From contig NC_079488.1 in NCBI RefSeq assembly GCF_020520425.1, positions 31,487,247 through 31,551,246 on the forward strand: DNA of 64,000 bases, read 5' to 3'. This document shows, piece after piece, positions 11,395-23,449 of the stretch. The DNA is from Spinacia oleracea. Taxonomy: Eukaryota > Streptophyta > Magnoliopsida > Caryophyllales > Amaranthaceae. The notes under the pieces were generated by a model. The model saw nothing but the letters and a program-made list of their open reading frames with translations. It was not told the origin of the DNA and ran no database searches. The translations under genes were made by a program, and so were the position numbers. The number at the start of each line of letters is the position of its first letter. Positions within the stretch are counted from its first letter, which is position 1.

Positions 11395-11952
11395 CTGAAT
11401 CAAATCAACCTACAATCGCAGTGCACAAGGCTCTCGATTCTTGAATTCATATTTACAAAGTATAAAACATAATTGCACAAAATAATTCAAATACAATTTA
11501 ATTAGTAATTTTAATTGAAAATACAAAAATAACAAAACAGACCTAGCTTGCTCCGTCGACCACCACTGCGGGCTGTCGTCGGTCACTCACGCCGCTGATG
11601 TGGAGTGGTTCCGATGGTGCTCTGCCGCCGATACGAAAAGCCCTAACTCCCAAATCCCCAAATTCTAATTCACAATCCCTAATTTCTAACTTAATTCCAA
11701 ATTAAAATCCCACAAAAACCCGAGACCTTGCTGGAGTACCACTGGCGACGGGAAAGACCCAGCGGCGACTAGCGAGAACCACCGGCGATGGGCGAGACGC
11801 AGGGAAAGCTGAGGTGAGAAGAAGGGAGTACTGAGCGCAGGATATGATTTAAGAATTTGGTCTTTGAGGTTTGAGATAGAACTAAACGTTTGGTTTGAAT
11901 TAACATTGCAGCGAAAAAAATTATAACTTGTAATTGCAGGGGATTTTACCAT

Positions 11953-12118
11953 GTACGCTGCAAAATAAAAGGGCTATTGCAGGCGGCTTTTACACTGTAC
12001 GCTGCAAAAAACTCTTTTGTAGGGGGCAATTAATTTGTACGCTGCAATAACCCTTTAAAGGGTTTGACCCGCGTTGACCTACTGGTTGTTGAAGCGTATT
12101 AATACATGTACGCTGCAA
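11953..12118. repeat. CACTA-B subterminal repeats
   Basis: GTACGCTGCAA occurs at 11953-11963, 11997-12007, 12037-12047 and 12108-12118, all in the same orientation, within 200 bp of the terminus. Short direct repeats close to the end are the usual binding sites of CACTA TNPA-type proteins; that role is inferred. Confidence 0.75.
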
Positions 12119-12153
12119 CAAGGGGGCTGCAACAAGGGTTTTTTCTACTAGTG

Positions 12154-13986
12154 GCAGACCATATTTTCTATCCTATTTGGGCCATACTAGTCACTTCATA
12201 ACCTGCAAAACAGTACATATACAATATATACCATTCACCCATTCATTATCATGAATGGCCCACATAGCTGGTTAGTAAAACACGTTATGCATCACATAAA
12301 TATTTGCAGCAATTAATCAAGGGAACCAATAATCTACCAATTATTCAGTCCTTATTAATTCTAATCAAGTTGTTTAACCTTAAAGGATTTGTAGACCTAA
12401 TCAAGAGTTTATGACTAAAATTTCTCCCACTTAAACCAATAACTTTATATGCTTTGCTAATTTTAAACATAAAAATGTATTTCTAGTCTAACCGGAAACA
12501 TACAAGTTTAATTAAAATTTAAAGCTCGTATAAAATTATAATCGAATCCATTTATTTAATTTATTTTTCAGTTGAATTAAATGAATTTAAATTAATTCAA
12601 GGTTTAATTTTAGTAAAATAATTAGTATAAATTGAAATTTATAATAATTATAATATTCAAAATTAAATCGCAAGAAAACAATTTAAATTATTAATTTCAA
12701 AATTAATTAAAATTATTTTCGAACTGAAAATTTCAAATTAAAATTCAAAACGACTCAATCGTAACACGGCGAGCACTTGGACTTCCGCCCAAGCCCCATC
12801 GAGTGCACGACCGATCGCACGCCCATGGCACATCGCAGCAGCAGCCACGCGCAAACGCAGCAAGCCACGCCACGCTTGCGCGCAGCCTGCTCGCTCGCAT
12901 GCATCGCAGCAGCTACCGAAGGAGTGCTCGCTCGCTAGGCGCAAGCAAGCCCTCGTGGTGAGGCAGCGCTTGTTGGTGCGCAGAGCAGCGATCGCTGGGC
13001 GACCCAGCTCTCGCCCTCGCGCGCGCGCCTCGTCATGTGCCACGCCCATCGCCCATCGCCCTTCGCCCATAGCACACAGCACACACGCCCAGGCTCCCTT
13101 GCCTCGTGCGTGGGCCATATGCTTCGTTGCTCGCTGCATTCGTACCGCACGGGCGACGAGCTCCCTTGCTCGTCGTCGCGTGCCCGCACTATACAACACC
13201 CCTTAAGGGTAACACGTAGCTTCCATTGCTTTGTGCGAGCAACTTTTATGGGCGTTTTTCAAAAAAAAATTAAAATTTTTTTAACTCAAAATTAATGACA
13301 AATTAATTAAACATATTAATTTCATAATTTTAGGGCGAAAAATCGAAAATTTATTAATCAATTAATTTCCGATTAACATGGATTCAAATATAGGTCATAA
13401 AAATTTAAAATTTAACATAAATTAACAATTTTTATGGTGGTTTTTAATAATGGATACCTAATTAAATTATTAATTAACTATGAAAAATAAATCAATTCTA
13501 AATTATTCGAATTTCAACAAATTAATCATAATTACAAATTAGGTTGTATAATTAACAAGTCTAGGCATTCAAAATTGTTAAACATATACTGTAGGTCAAT
13601 CAAAACTCAAGATTTATCAACAAGAATCGCAAATATTCAATTTAACATCTTAAATTTACAAACTTTTGCGTTCAAAAAACTAAAACCTCCGAAAAGTCAT
13701 AGTTAGGCTTCAAATTTGGGAATTCTGGGTTCGGCCGAAAATGACTATTTTTGTAAAAAATTTTAGAATGCCTTTTTCATGCGGAATTGACACAAAAATC
13801 ACTTGATTTGGTTGAGTAACAAAGAAACTGCCGAAAAACTGCGTACATATAATTAAATAAACGCAATTTGCAATTAATTAACAATTTCGAAAATTAATCA
13901 CCCCTTTTAATTCTTTGCAAATTTGTAAAATTTAACCATGTCATGCAATTTAGATTATGAAAATAATAAGAGGCTCGTGATACCAC
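12154..13986 (-). mobile_element. Copia-1 leader, LTR-proximal part
   Basis: Continuation of the Copia-1 leader after CACTA-B, matching 40674-42716 of Copia-2. It includes a GC-rich block (~12755-13205) and ends with the primer-binding site, read on the minus strand as GTGGTATCACGAGCC, directly inside the LTR. The PBS is like the initiator-methionine tRNA complement TGGTATCAGAGC but carries one extra C. Confidence 0.85.
12755..13205. repeat. GC-rich island in Copia-1 leader
   Basis: A sharply bounded GC-rich block in otherwise AT-rich leader, rich in GCTCGC, GCGCGC and GCCCATCGC words. Several frames are open on both strands only because of base composition; none gives a recognisable protein. 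Confidence 0.8.
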
Positions 13987-15389
13987 TGTTAGGTTATGAT
14001 ACATATGACAAAACATAAATCATGCGCAAAACCTTAATGCCAGGAAACATATTATTTACACATAATCATTTAGCATAATTTAGATGCATACACTTTGTAG
14101 CGTGCCTTCCCTAGCTGCGCCCGAACCAAACAAGAACAAGTCTTTAGGACTCCAAGTGTCGTCCCTCCATAGATAGTCCACATCACGTCCGGATCCGCCT
14201 TAAGCTTGACCAACTAGAATCGCCCTTAAGGTTCCTAGGATTTTCGGCTAAAATGGTTGCAAGTGTTTGGCTGATTTTTTATTTCAAAATCTTAACTTTG
14301 AATACTTCAATGTTGTGTATAAATTTGTGACCCTAGGCACCTATTTATAGAGTTATGGAAAAGGACTTATAATCCTATTAGAATACTAATTTAGTTTAAT
14401 TAGAATCCTGCTAGGACTCTATTAAATAAACTTTATCTATTAGGATTAGGATTTAATCATTGACGAATCCCGATAGTTTTAGGATTCGTGTAACACGCAC
14501 ACGAGCAGCGCACAAGCACCGCACGCCCATGCGCAAGCCTTGCGGCCCACGCACGGCGCACAGCGCTGAGGCCCATTTGCTCGCAACCCATCGCTGAGCT
14601 CGCCCGAGCCAAGGCTTGGCTGGGCCTGGCCTTGCGCTGGGCCTGGTCGAGGCTTGGCGTGTTATTGGATGCGTTGGCTTGCTGGGCGATGGCCTGGCTT
14701 CGTGCTGGGCCTTCGTCTAGCAAGCCTCGTCCGATGCTAATTCGTACGATACGCTTTCCGATTAAATTCCCGATTCCGTAATTCATTTCCGATACGAACA
14801 ATATTTAATATTTTCGATTCCGGAATTAATTTCCGTTTCGAACAAATATTTAATATTTCCGTTTCCGGAATTATTTTCCGATTCCGATAATATTTCCGAT
14901 TCTGACAATATTTCCGTTTCCGGCAATATTTTCGATTCCGGTAATATTTCCATTTCCGATAATATTTTCCGATACGTACCATGTTTCCGTTTCCGGCAAC
15001 ATCTACGACTTGGATAATATTTATATTTCCGATACGATCCATATTTCCGTTTCCGGCAATATCATCGTTTCCGGAGTATTCATTTTTTGCTTTTGACGAT
15101 CTCAGCTCCCACTGAAACCAAGAGCCGTCGATTCCGAATATCTATAGATGGAGTATTTAATGCCATTAAATACTTGATCCGTTTACGTACTATTTGTGTG
15201 ACCCTACGGGTTCAGTCAAGAGTAAGTTGTGGATTAATATCATTAATTCCACTTGAACTGAAGCGGCCTCTAGCTAGGCATTCAGCTCACTTGATCTCAC
15301 TGAATTATTAACTTGTTAATTAATACTGAACCACATGCATTAGACTTAACATTAAATGCATACTTGGACCAAGGGCATTATTTCCTTCA
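13987..15389 (-). repeat. Copia-1 5' LTR
   Basis: The LTR reads TGTTAGGTTATGATAC...TTATTTCCTTCA on the plus strand (TGAAGG...TAACA on its own strand), with TG..CA ends. It is ~1.4 kb and closely similar to the four LTRs of Copia-2 and Copia-3. The internal 14750-15075 section is a run of degenerate CGGAAATATT-type units. Because the element is minus strand, this is the 5' LTR; its partner lies outside the window. Confidence 0.93.
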
Positions 15390-15677
15390 GCTTGGATTGG
15401 AATGAGCAAATACAAAACTAGTACCAGAAAGACCTAAAACACGATTCAACTCAATGATATTATTATGGAGTTTGCGAGAAATCATACCCGCAGATGGATG
15501 AACCAAAGGTGAGTGAATCAGTTCATCATCAGAAAACAGAGCATCATCATCTGGGTTCAACTTTTGACCGACTTCCGGCGCGATTGCATCTTCGTCATTG
15601 GGAGAGGAACTTTCAAATTTAACCCCTAACAATGTCGTGCTAAGAGATTTCGGAGAGGCCTTCTTCTTCTTCGCCAT
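15390..15677 (-). pseudogene. Truncated unknown ORF hit by Copia-1
   Basis: Starts with ATG at 15675-15677 (MAKKKKASPKSLSTTLLG) and stays open for 96 codons, with an acidic DDDALFSDDE patch and then SRKLHNNIIELNRVLGL. The last sense codon touches the LTR border exactly, and the TGA that opens the LTR acts as stop. The basic start and position are compatible with ORF1 of a LINE, but no diagnostic motif is seen. I do not assign a function. Confidence 0.5.
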
Positions 15678-16786
15678 TAATGGAGGTGGTGTGCGTTAGT
15701 AAAGCACCCTTAACGTGCGCACTCCCACGAGAGAGAAGAGGGAGAAAACCAAATGTAACCCTATAGCGAGGTGCTATTTTAGTAAGTAATTAAAAAGTGA
15801 TTTTAATTTGTAAATATGCGCTTTTAAACCATAAAAATTGCTTTTTGAGGGGCTATATAAAAATATAAAGAGAAACGGTTGTACGTAGTTTTACATACAA
15901 TGGAGTACACCTTCTACCAATTGATCCGGAGAAAGATCAAAGCAAAGCTAATTAGATCTATGATATATAGTTTTGTGCATGTGTCTGTGGCATATCACAT
16001 TTGTCAAATCCATGACCGATTGTGTTGAGTTAGTGTGGATAGTGAGTGACTCAATGGAATGTGACAAATCCATTTCATTCGAGACTAGCAGGCCAAGGCG
16101 TCTGCCTGTGAGGCAGAGTGGGCCTGCTCAAAGGAACAACTCCAATGATCCTCCCAAAATACCTACCATGTCCAATTGTCCATGTACCCACTGAGTTCCT
16201 GTCTATTGAAAGCTTTGTTTTGAAACGTTGTCTACCTGTAGCAGATAGTATGTCACTTTTCTTGGTTCTTTAGTTCTTTACCTATATTAGCATAAAGAAA
16301 TCCCCAATGTTATGGCGAATCACGTCTAGGAGGGTGCAAAAATCTCAGACGCTTTGCTCCTTACTTCCATGGTTCTAAGTTCTAACGTTAGGCGGCTTAG
16401 GCTATTAGAGTAAGAAACAATATTTTCATGTGCTATATGTTAGTATGTTATTAATCAGTTGCAAACTTACAATGAGAAAGTTTACTCTTAATCAGTTACA
16501 AACTTACAAAGAGAAAGTTCACTCTTGTGGTTTTCTTGTTTCAGTTCGTTCCCCCCATCAACTTTATTACGGAGTATTCAACTTTAATTTATAAACAAGT
16601 AAATATTTATCCGTATATTAGTGTAGCTTGTATAAGAATATGCATTCCCTATTACGGAGTATTGAACTTTAATTTATAAACAACTAAATATTAATCCGTA
16701 TATTAGTGTAGCTTATATAAGAATATGCATTCCCCTTGTTATGTACTCCTATTTTAAATGTCAGACTTATGTTTTTATTCTTAACA
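15678..16786. other. Intergenic, no gene seen
   Basis: AT-rich sequence without a supported gene. The only structure noted is an 85 bp direct duplication at 16566-16735 and the left copy of an 18 bp repeat (16769-16786) that also borders the far side of the following MULE. Confidence 0.6.
16566..16735. repeat. 85 bp direct duplication
   Basis: Two adjacent units, 16566-16650 and 16651-16735, each starting ATTACGGAGTATT and ending AAGAATATGCATTCCC, with only a few differences. Confidence 0.9.
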
Positions 16787-16800
16787 TTTACACTATAGTA

Positions 16801-16835
16801 AACCTGGTCCATGCTATGGACCAGGGTATTATAGT
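16801..16835. repeat. Left terminal inverted sequence of the two-gene MULE
   Basis: CCTGGTCCAT, a 3 nt spacer and ATGGACCAGG form a perfect short palindrome here. ATGGACCAGGGTA recurs inverted at the other end (29150-29170), followed there by a second GGTCCA block with an insertion. This is the only terminal inverted repeat I can find. Confidence 0.6.
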
Positions 16836-17071
16836 CTTTGCGTTGTTGCGTGCGAGAAGTTGTTTGTAACTGTCACGTGCTTTCCTAATTATATATATGT
16901 TTTTTTTTTTAATTTCCTTTTTCCCGGCTTTTGAACTTCTCACTCAACTTCTCTCTCTAAACTGTTTCCCAACTTCTCTCTGAATTTCTCTCTCCATTTC
17001 AAATTTAATTTCAGTGATTATTTTCATCCATTTGCATCAAATTACTCTTCCGATCTTCTTTTTTCTAAAAA

Positions 17072-20000
17072 ATGGTGAAGAAAGCGGCACCGAAGAATCC
17101 GGCAGCGAAGAAACTTGAATTCGACAATTCCGTCGCTGAAATGGCTGTTGAAGCTCCTCGAAGGCGAGGAAGAAGGCCAAATGCTGTTTCTGAAGAAATT
17201 CCTGGTAATTCGAACTTATTTTTGTTTGATTTTGAATTATTGAAATGTTTGTGGTTTTTGCTGAAATTAGGTTTAGTGTTTTATGCAGTTACTGTTTCAA
17301 AGATATAGTTACCTTTTATTTGCTGTTTCTGAAGAAACTCCTGTTAATTCGAACTTATTTTTTGTTTGATTTTGAATTATTGAAATGTTTGTGGTTTTTG
17401 CTGAAATTAGGTTTAGTGTTTCATGCAGTTACTGTTTCAAAGATATAGTTACCTTTTATTTGCTGTTTCTGAAGAAATTTCTAGTAATTCGAACTTATTT
17501 TTTGTTTGATTTTGAATTATTGAAATGTTTGTGGTTTTTGTTTGAAGTTACTGTTTCAAAGATATAGTTACTTTTTATTTTATGTTACGAAGTTTTTAAG
17601 TGTTTTTATTAGTGACTGGTTTGTTCGTAGTTTTTTAGAGTAATTATATTTTTAAAAGGTTACTATATTTCTAAAACAGTAACTATGTTTTTAAAATAGT
17701 TACTGTCTTTTTAGAAAGTAAATTAACTTTAAAATAGTAACTATGTGTTATAATTAGTTACTATCTTTTTTAGAAAGTAAATATAACTTTAAAATAGTAA
17801 ATATGTGTTATAAATAGTTACTGTGTTTTTAGAAAGTAAATAAACTTTAAAATAGGAACTATGTGTTATAAATAGTTACTATCGTTTTTAGAAAGTAAAT
17901 ATAACTTTAAAACAGTAACTATGTGTTATAAATAGTTACTATCTTTCTTAAATGTTATTATAAAATTAAACAGTTACTATGTCTAATAAATAGTTACTAT
18001 CTGATTTAAATGGATACTCTATGTTTATGTATTTATTATATTATTTGAAAGGTTACTATATGATTTTATTGGTTACTATGTGATTGTAATGGTTACTATA
18101 TAGTAATATTTTGTTTTATAATTGTTTTGTTTCAGTTGCTAAGGAATCTGTGTCTATAAAGAAGAACAAAAAGGTTGGCAGTCCGAAATCAAAAGCAATT
18201 GCGCTTGTATCTGAAAAAGAACCAATTGAAGAAGAACAACCTAATCAACTAGTTTTACAAAATTCTTCTCTGGTTGACGTTCCACAGCCTGAATCTCATC
18301 AACTTCATTCACAAGTTTTGAAAGAAGTTGGCGTTGATGGCCTGCCTATCGTGTAAGTGTTAGTTTAATTTAGTTAATTGTTCTAAATAGTTACTATATG
18401 TTCAAAATAGTTACTATGTTCTAAATAGTTACTATATTTTTTAAAATAGTTACTATATGTTGTAAACAGTTACTATATGATTCCAAAGGTTACTATATGT
18501 TGTAAACAGTTACTATATGATTCCAAAGGTTACTACATGTTTTAAATAGTTACTATATGATTCCAAAGGTTACTATATGTTTTAAATAGTTACTATATGT
18601 TTTGAAATATGTTCTAAATAGGTTCTATGTGTACTATGTTTACAATAGTTACTATATGACTCCAAAGGTTACTATATGTTTTAAACAGTTACTATATGTT
18701 CTAAATAGGTTCTATGTGTACTATGTTTACAATATTGACTATATCAAAGGTTACTATATGTTCTAAATAGTTACTTTATGTTTTAAACAGTTACTATATC
18801 TTCTAAATAATTACTATATGTTATAAATAGGTTCTATGTGTATGTGTAGTATAGTTACTATATTATTTGAAAGGTTACTATATGTTTTAAACAGTTACTA
18901 TATTTTCTAAATAGTAACTATATGTTTCTAATAGTTACTACATGTTTTAAACAGTTACTATGTGTTCTAAATAGTTACTATATGATATATAAAGCTGACT
19001 TACTTTCATTATTCATTTTTTTCAGGTTTAATTTTGATACACAATGTTCAGGAGGATCATTGTGTAAATTAATTAAAGACTTCTCTCCTGATCAAAAGGC
19101 AGCTGTTCAAGAGATAGGGTTTGGAGGATTGTTAGGCCTTCAATTAAGTCGAAAAAACACTCAGATGATGTACTGGTGCATCAAGTGCTTTGATGGTGTG
19201 AGTTCTCTGTTTACAATCAGTGATTCCAAGCAATTTGAAATCACTGATTATGATGTGTACGATTTGTTTATGCTCCCCCTTTCTGAGCTGGAGGTTGAAG
19301 GGGTTAAACGTGGGCGCAATTCCACTAATCCTGATTTTGATTTGAAGATCAAGTGGAGAAAAGAGTTCGGTTTTGAAGAGGTCCATGCTCAAATTCCTAT
19401 AAGGTTGCTTGAGGACAAGATTAAATTGTTGACAGATGGTGGTGATCTGTTTAAACAATTATTTGTTTTTGTTGCTTTCTCTACATTTTTTACTCCAACA
19501 GCCAATAGGACTGTAGATTTGAGATTGGCTAAGGCTTTGGAAGATCCTAAAATGATTTCCAAATACAATTGGTGTAAATACGTTCTTGACGTATTATGTG
19601 AGGAAACAGTGAAATTTAAAAATAGTTTATTGAAAGGCAAAGATCAAAAGACATTTGGAGGCTGTGTTGTGTTTTTGCAACTTGTGTATTTTCAGAGGAT
19701 TAAGTTTAGGAATTCCAGTGGTATTCCTGATCAATTACCTCTTATTCAGCATTGGACATCGAAGATGGTAACCGATCGGATTCATGCTGAAAATGCCAAT
19801 ATGAGTGCATTATATGGTTCTGGTATATTGGAGAAGGGGAAGTATCCAATTTCCAAAAAGTTTGTTTTTGTTGATGGTCAAATAGATTTGACCCAAATCA
19901 AATCTATTTCGAAAGAAAATGAAGCAGGCAGCAGTGGGGGAAGAGCTGAACAGCCCTGTGTTGGGCGTCGAATTCCAAGTCGGCGTCCTAGGATTCTTCA

Positions 20001-23000
20001 GTTTGAAATCCCTAATTCTCATCCTACAGATGAAGAAATTTTCTCTAAAGCCACTGATGTAAGTTTATTTTATTATTGATATATTTGTCAATATATAGTA
20101 TAGTTATTTTTTATATGCTATAGTTATCTTTTATACACTATTGTTATCATTATCTTTGGTTTAGTAAATGTAGGTATATATAATTATCTTTTATATTCTA
20201 TAGTTATCTTTTATATTCTATAGTTATCTTTTATAGTTATCTTTCATACACTATGTTACCATTACTTTGTTTTAACAAATAGTAACTATATGTTTTAAAC
20301 AGTTACTATATGGTATAAATAGTTACTATATGTTTTATGTACTATAGTTATCTTGTGTATACTATAGATATCTTTTATATACTATAGTTACCTTTTATTT
20401 ACTATAGTTATCTTTTATTTTCTATAGTTATCTTTTATATTCTATAGTTACTTTTCATATACTATAGTTAACTTTTATACAGTTATCTTTATATACTATA
20501 GATACCTTTTCTTATAATATTTTTTGTATTTTTAGTTAAATTTTCATATTATGTTCCATATTTAAATTTATGTATTTTGTTATTAGGATTTTCATGGTCA
20601 GTGGTTGTTGATGAAGAGAGATCTGGATGTAGTTTCAGCCATCCATGCTGAAGAGTTGTTCAAATTAAAGGCTTCAATGCCTTCGCAGAACCATGGCGAT
20701 GATATTTTGGAAAATTCCACTTACAAAAGATGGTTGATGAGTTGGTGGAGATTCATCAGTTGGTGAAGAATCTACCAAATGGTTGGGATGACATTTTTGG
20801 TTCAAGTAACAATCCAGTTGTTACTGCTGCCCCTCAACCTTCTGCCGTTGTTCCAACTGAGCCTGCAGTTGTTACAGCTGCTGTTGTTGATGCAACAACA
20901 TCTACCGAAGCAATTATTCGAGAAGTTGATCCTGACACTCAAATAAATGCAGTTCTTGATTCTTTGAAAAGCAAAGATAAAGAAATTACGGAGGATGATG
21001 ATGAAGAAATAGAAGAATATGAGCGCGTGTGGGCTGGATTTCAAAAATGCATCATTAACAACCATGCTGTATCAAGAGTGAATGTCAGTGTCTATGGCAT
21101 AGAGGAAAATGTGATGTTTATGTCTCCGTTTATGATAGCATTTGAAGATTTAATGAGGCATCTTCCAGCATTTGTTCAAGAAGCTGTGGACTTTGCTGCT
21201 CTGACTGATGGAGAGGGTATTTTGACTGAGTAAGTAGAAGTTTTCTCATTTAATAATTTATAGTTACCTTTCAAATAATATAGTTACCATTCATATATTA
21301 TAGTTACCTTTCATATATTATAGTTACCTTTCATATAATGTAGTTACCTTTCATATAATATAGTTACTTTTTATTATTTATAGTAACCCTTCATATAATA
21401 TAGTTACCTTTCATATAATATAGTTACCTTTCTTAAAAGTGAAGTTGTTGCCCTAACTTTATAGTAACCTTTCATATAATATAGTTACTATTTGTATACT
21501 ATAATATCCTTTTGTTTACTATATTTACCTTTTATATTCTATTGTTACCTTTTATTTATTATAGTAACCTTTATAATTCTTCTGACATATTTATTGTTTC
21601 TTTTTTATGTTTTTCAGTGATAAAGTTATAGAATACAATCATTTTATTGCGGTAGGAAGAGATGACATGTGGACCCTTCCTTCCACATTTGATATTCTTT
21701 TGATTCATATTGAAGCTTGGGCTTTTTTATTGAATGAAAATGAAAGGAATCCTGCTGGTTCTCCTCAGAAGCTGTTTTTAGGTGGCACATATTGTGTAAG
21801 TTATATTTTTAATAATATAAAATGTTAATTATTTTAAATTTTTTTGGCCTTTGTTTAATTTTTCTTTTAATATTGATTTGCAGAAATATGTTGCTGATTT
21901 GATTGAGAAACCAGGCAATGAAAAAATCTTGTCTGAATTGTGTGTTTGTCTTAATTATGGTGTGAAAGATGTAAATGGAGTTCAATCGTTGAAAGATTGT
22001 AATATGGTATGATTTATATTTTCTTTATATAACCATATTATCTTTTTTTTTTGTCTCCTTTCTTGTAGTTGTAATCTGTTGTTTTTCTTTTTTATATAGA
22101 TTTTTGCTCCTGTTCTGATTGAAGACCCGAAGCATTATTACCTGTTTGTCATTAGTATGAAAGACAAAAGTGTCTATTTCTTTGATAATATGCTTCTGGA
22201 ACCAAAAGAGATGGAACAAAGGAAGAAAGCTTATTCTGTCTTGGTAAGTTTTTTTTATAGTTACCTTTTTTGTTGTTGTAGTTACTCTATAAATGTTATA
22301 GTTACCTTTATATTAGTCTTTCTTTTTTAGAGGAACTATATTTTTGACAAGGTTACTATTTGTTTAAAACAGTAACTATGTTTTTAAAATAGTTACTATG
22401 TTTTTAATATAGTTACTATCGTTATAAAATAGTTACTATATGATTCCAAAGGTTACTATATGATTCTAATAGTTCCTATATGATTTTAATAGTTACTATA
22501 TGATTTTAATGGTTACTATATGATTTTAATAGTTACTATATGATTTTAATAGTTACTATATGATTTTAATTCTTACTATATGTTGGTAATAGTTACTATA
22601 TGATTTCAAAGGTTACTATATGTTGATAATACCTACTATATGTTTTGTACAGTGTTCTTCATTGGAAAAACTACTGAAAAATATGGATAACATTCATCAT
22701 GAAGATATTAAAAGCTTCAAATTTATCCCGGTCGGTGGTAATTGGAAGCGAGGTGCTTATGACAAAGACTGTTGTGTCTATTTGATGATGTTAATGATGG
22801 TTTTTCATGGTGTTGAAACGGTACAAGATGGTGTTGGGATTTTTGACTTTGATCCCTTGTCAGATGTAAGTTTTTGTGTTAAAAATAATTAATGTTATTC
22901 ATATTTTTATTTTCATTCTTTATAGTTATTGTTTTGTTATCATAGTTACTGTTTTTATTCTAATAGTTACTGTTCAAATATTTGCAGGAAGATTTCAGGA

Positions 23001-23347
23001 AGTTTCTCAGGGCTTGTATTTGTGGCACCATTGTGTTGTCAGATTTGAATTGTTACAGAGATGAATATCTGAAACGAATGGTTGCATTCAGGAAATACAG
23101 GAAACAAGATATTTTGGATGCCCTAATTAAACAAAGGGAAGAGTTGACGCAGAAATACATGAATGATGCTTCAAAAATTGAAATTGTTGCAAGAAATAGT
23201 TCAGCAAGGAAATCCAAACATGTTGAAACAGAAGATGAAGCTGAGACAGATGTCAATGTTGAAGGGAAAGGACGTGGCAAAGGCGGGAGACGCACCCGAG
23301 GAGGCAGACGCGGGAAGGCACGTGGACGAGGTACTTCACGTGGTTAA
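17072..23347 (+). CDS. Transposon-borne Ulp1-like cysteine protease (KAONASHI-type)
   Basis: Nine exons by GT..AG reading: 17072-17204, 18136-18352, 19026-20058, 20587-21229, 21618-21795, 21884-22006, 22100-22243, 22653-22865, 22988-23347; about 1,000 residues. The N-terminus is basic (PRRRGRRP). Exon 3 carries a ~340-residue globular region. The C-terminal part has the C48/Ulp1 pattern: His in KHYYLFVIS (about residue 787), Asp in FFDNM (about 804) and Cys in DKDCCVYLMM (about 864). The tail is RG-rich (GKGGRRTRGGRRGKARG), probably nuclear. Such proteases cleave SUMO or related modifiers; the substrate here is unknown. Exon 4 changes frame between 20703 and 20729: either a 1 nt deletion, or a 101 nt GT..AG intron at 20629-20729 that would restore the frame. 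It converges with the transposase gene. Confidence 0.75.
17182..17578. repeat. Triplicated exon 1 end / intron 1 start
   Basis: Three direct units of ~140, 140 and ~117 bp start at 17182, 17321 and 17461 with TGCTGTTTCTGAAGAAA. Each includes the exon 1 tail and splice donor context. Unit 1 has CTG|GTAATT, unit 2 reads CTGTTAATT (GT lost), and unit 3 reads CTAGTAATT. The first is the donor used in the gene model. Confidence 0.9.
17640..18110. repeat. GTTACTATA motif array, intron 1
   Basis: Degenerate tandem units built on AGTTACTATG and TAAATAGTTACTATCTTT fill most of the intron of the Ulp1-like gene. A ~60 bp sub-period (GAAAGTAAATATAACTTTAA) is visible in the middle. Confidence 0.9.
18385..18990. 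repeat. GTTACTATA motif array, intron 2
   Basis: Dense run of AAATAGTTACTATATGTT, AAACAGTTACTATATG and CCAAAGGTTACTATATG units at roughly 20 bp spacing; nearly the whole intron consists of them. Confidence 0.92.
20090..20530. repeat. ATAGTTATCTTTTATA array, intron 3
   Basis: A variant family, TATAGTTATCTTTTATA, at ~20 bp spacing, with a short island of GTTACTATATG units in the middle (about 20280-20340). Confidence 0.9.
21255..21580. repeat. ATAGTTACCTTTCATA array, intron 4
   Basis: Units of TATAGTTACCTTTCATATA repeat about fifteen times at ~20 bp spacing, the same core (AGTTAC) with a different tail from introns 1 and 2. Confidence 0.9.
22255..22650. repeat. GTTACTATA motif array, intron 7
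   Basis: Units of AGTTACTATATGATTTTA at ~20 bp spacing run up to the exon 8 acceptor; the branch and acceptor region itself contains CTATATGTTTTGTACAG. Confidence 0.9.
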
Positions 23348-23449
23348 TAATTATTGCTGAAAAAACAATTTAATTTTTTGTGTTTGTATGTAGTCGAATT
23401 ACTACTTAGAATGTACAATTCTAAGTTTGATATAGTTATTGTTCAAATA

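Larger units (their letters stand above)
6489..12153. mobile_element. CACTA-like element B carrying host gene fragments
   Basis: This is foreign sequence splitting the Copia-1 leader. The right terminus TTTTTTCTACTAGTG ends at 12153. Inside it lie four copies of GTACGCTGCAA at 11953, 11997, 12037 and 12108, plausible subterminal transposase-binding repeats. A CACTA start is missing on the left: copia sequence runs straight into GTACGCTGCAGG, itself like the subterminal repeat, so the left tip seems deleted. The minus strand near 6500-6600 has a short frame with VYTPRNAPYASEEVD, which may be a remnant of the element's own protein. The rest holds a 160 bp tandem array and exon fragments of four host genes, all on the minus strand. 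Confidence 0.7.

Noticed and set aside
17245-17567. Two ORFs with MFVVFAEIRFSV-type sequence
   Set aside because: They lie in the triplicated intron 1 start and are the same intron sequence read three times.
17072-23347. Ulp1-like gene as an ordinary host SUMO protease
   Set aside because: It lies between the transposon ends, shares the motif arrays of the transposase gene, and resembles transposon-borne KAONASHI genes in arrangement.
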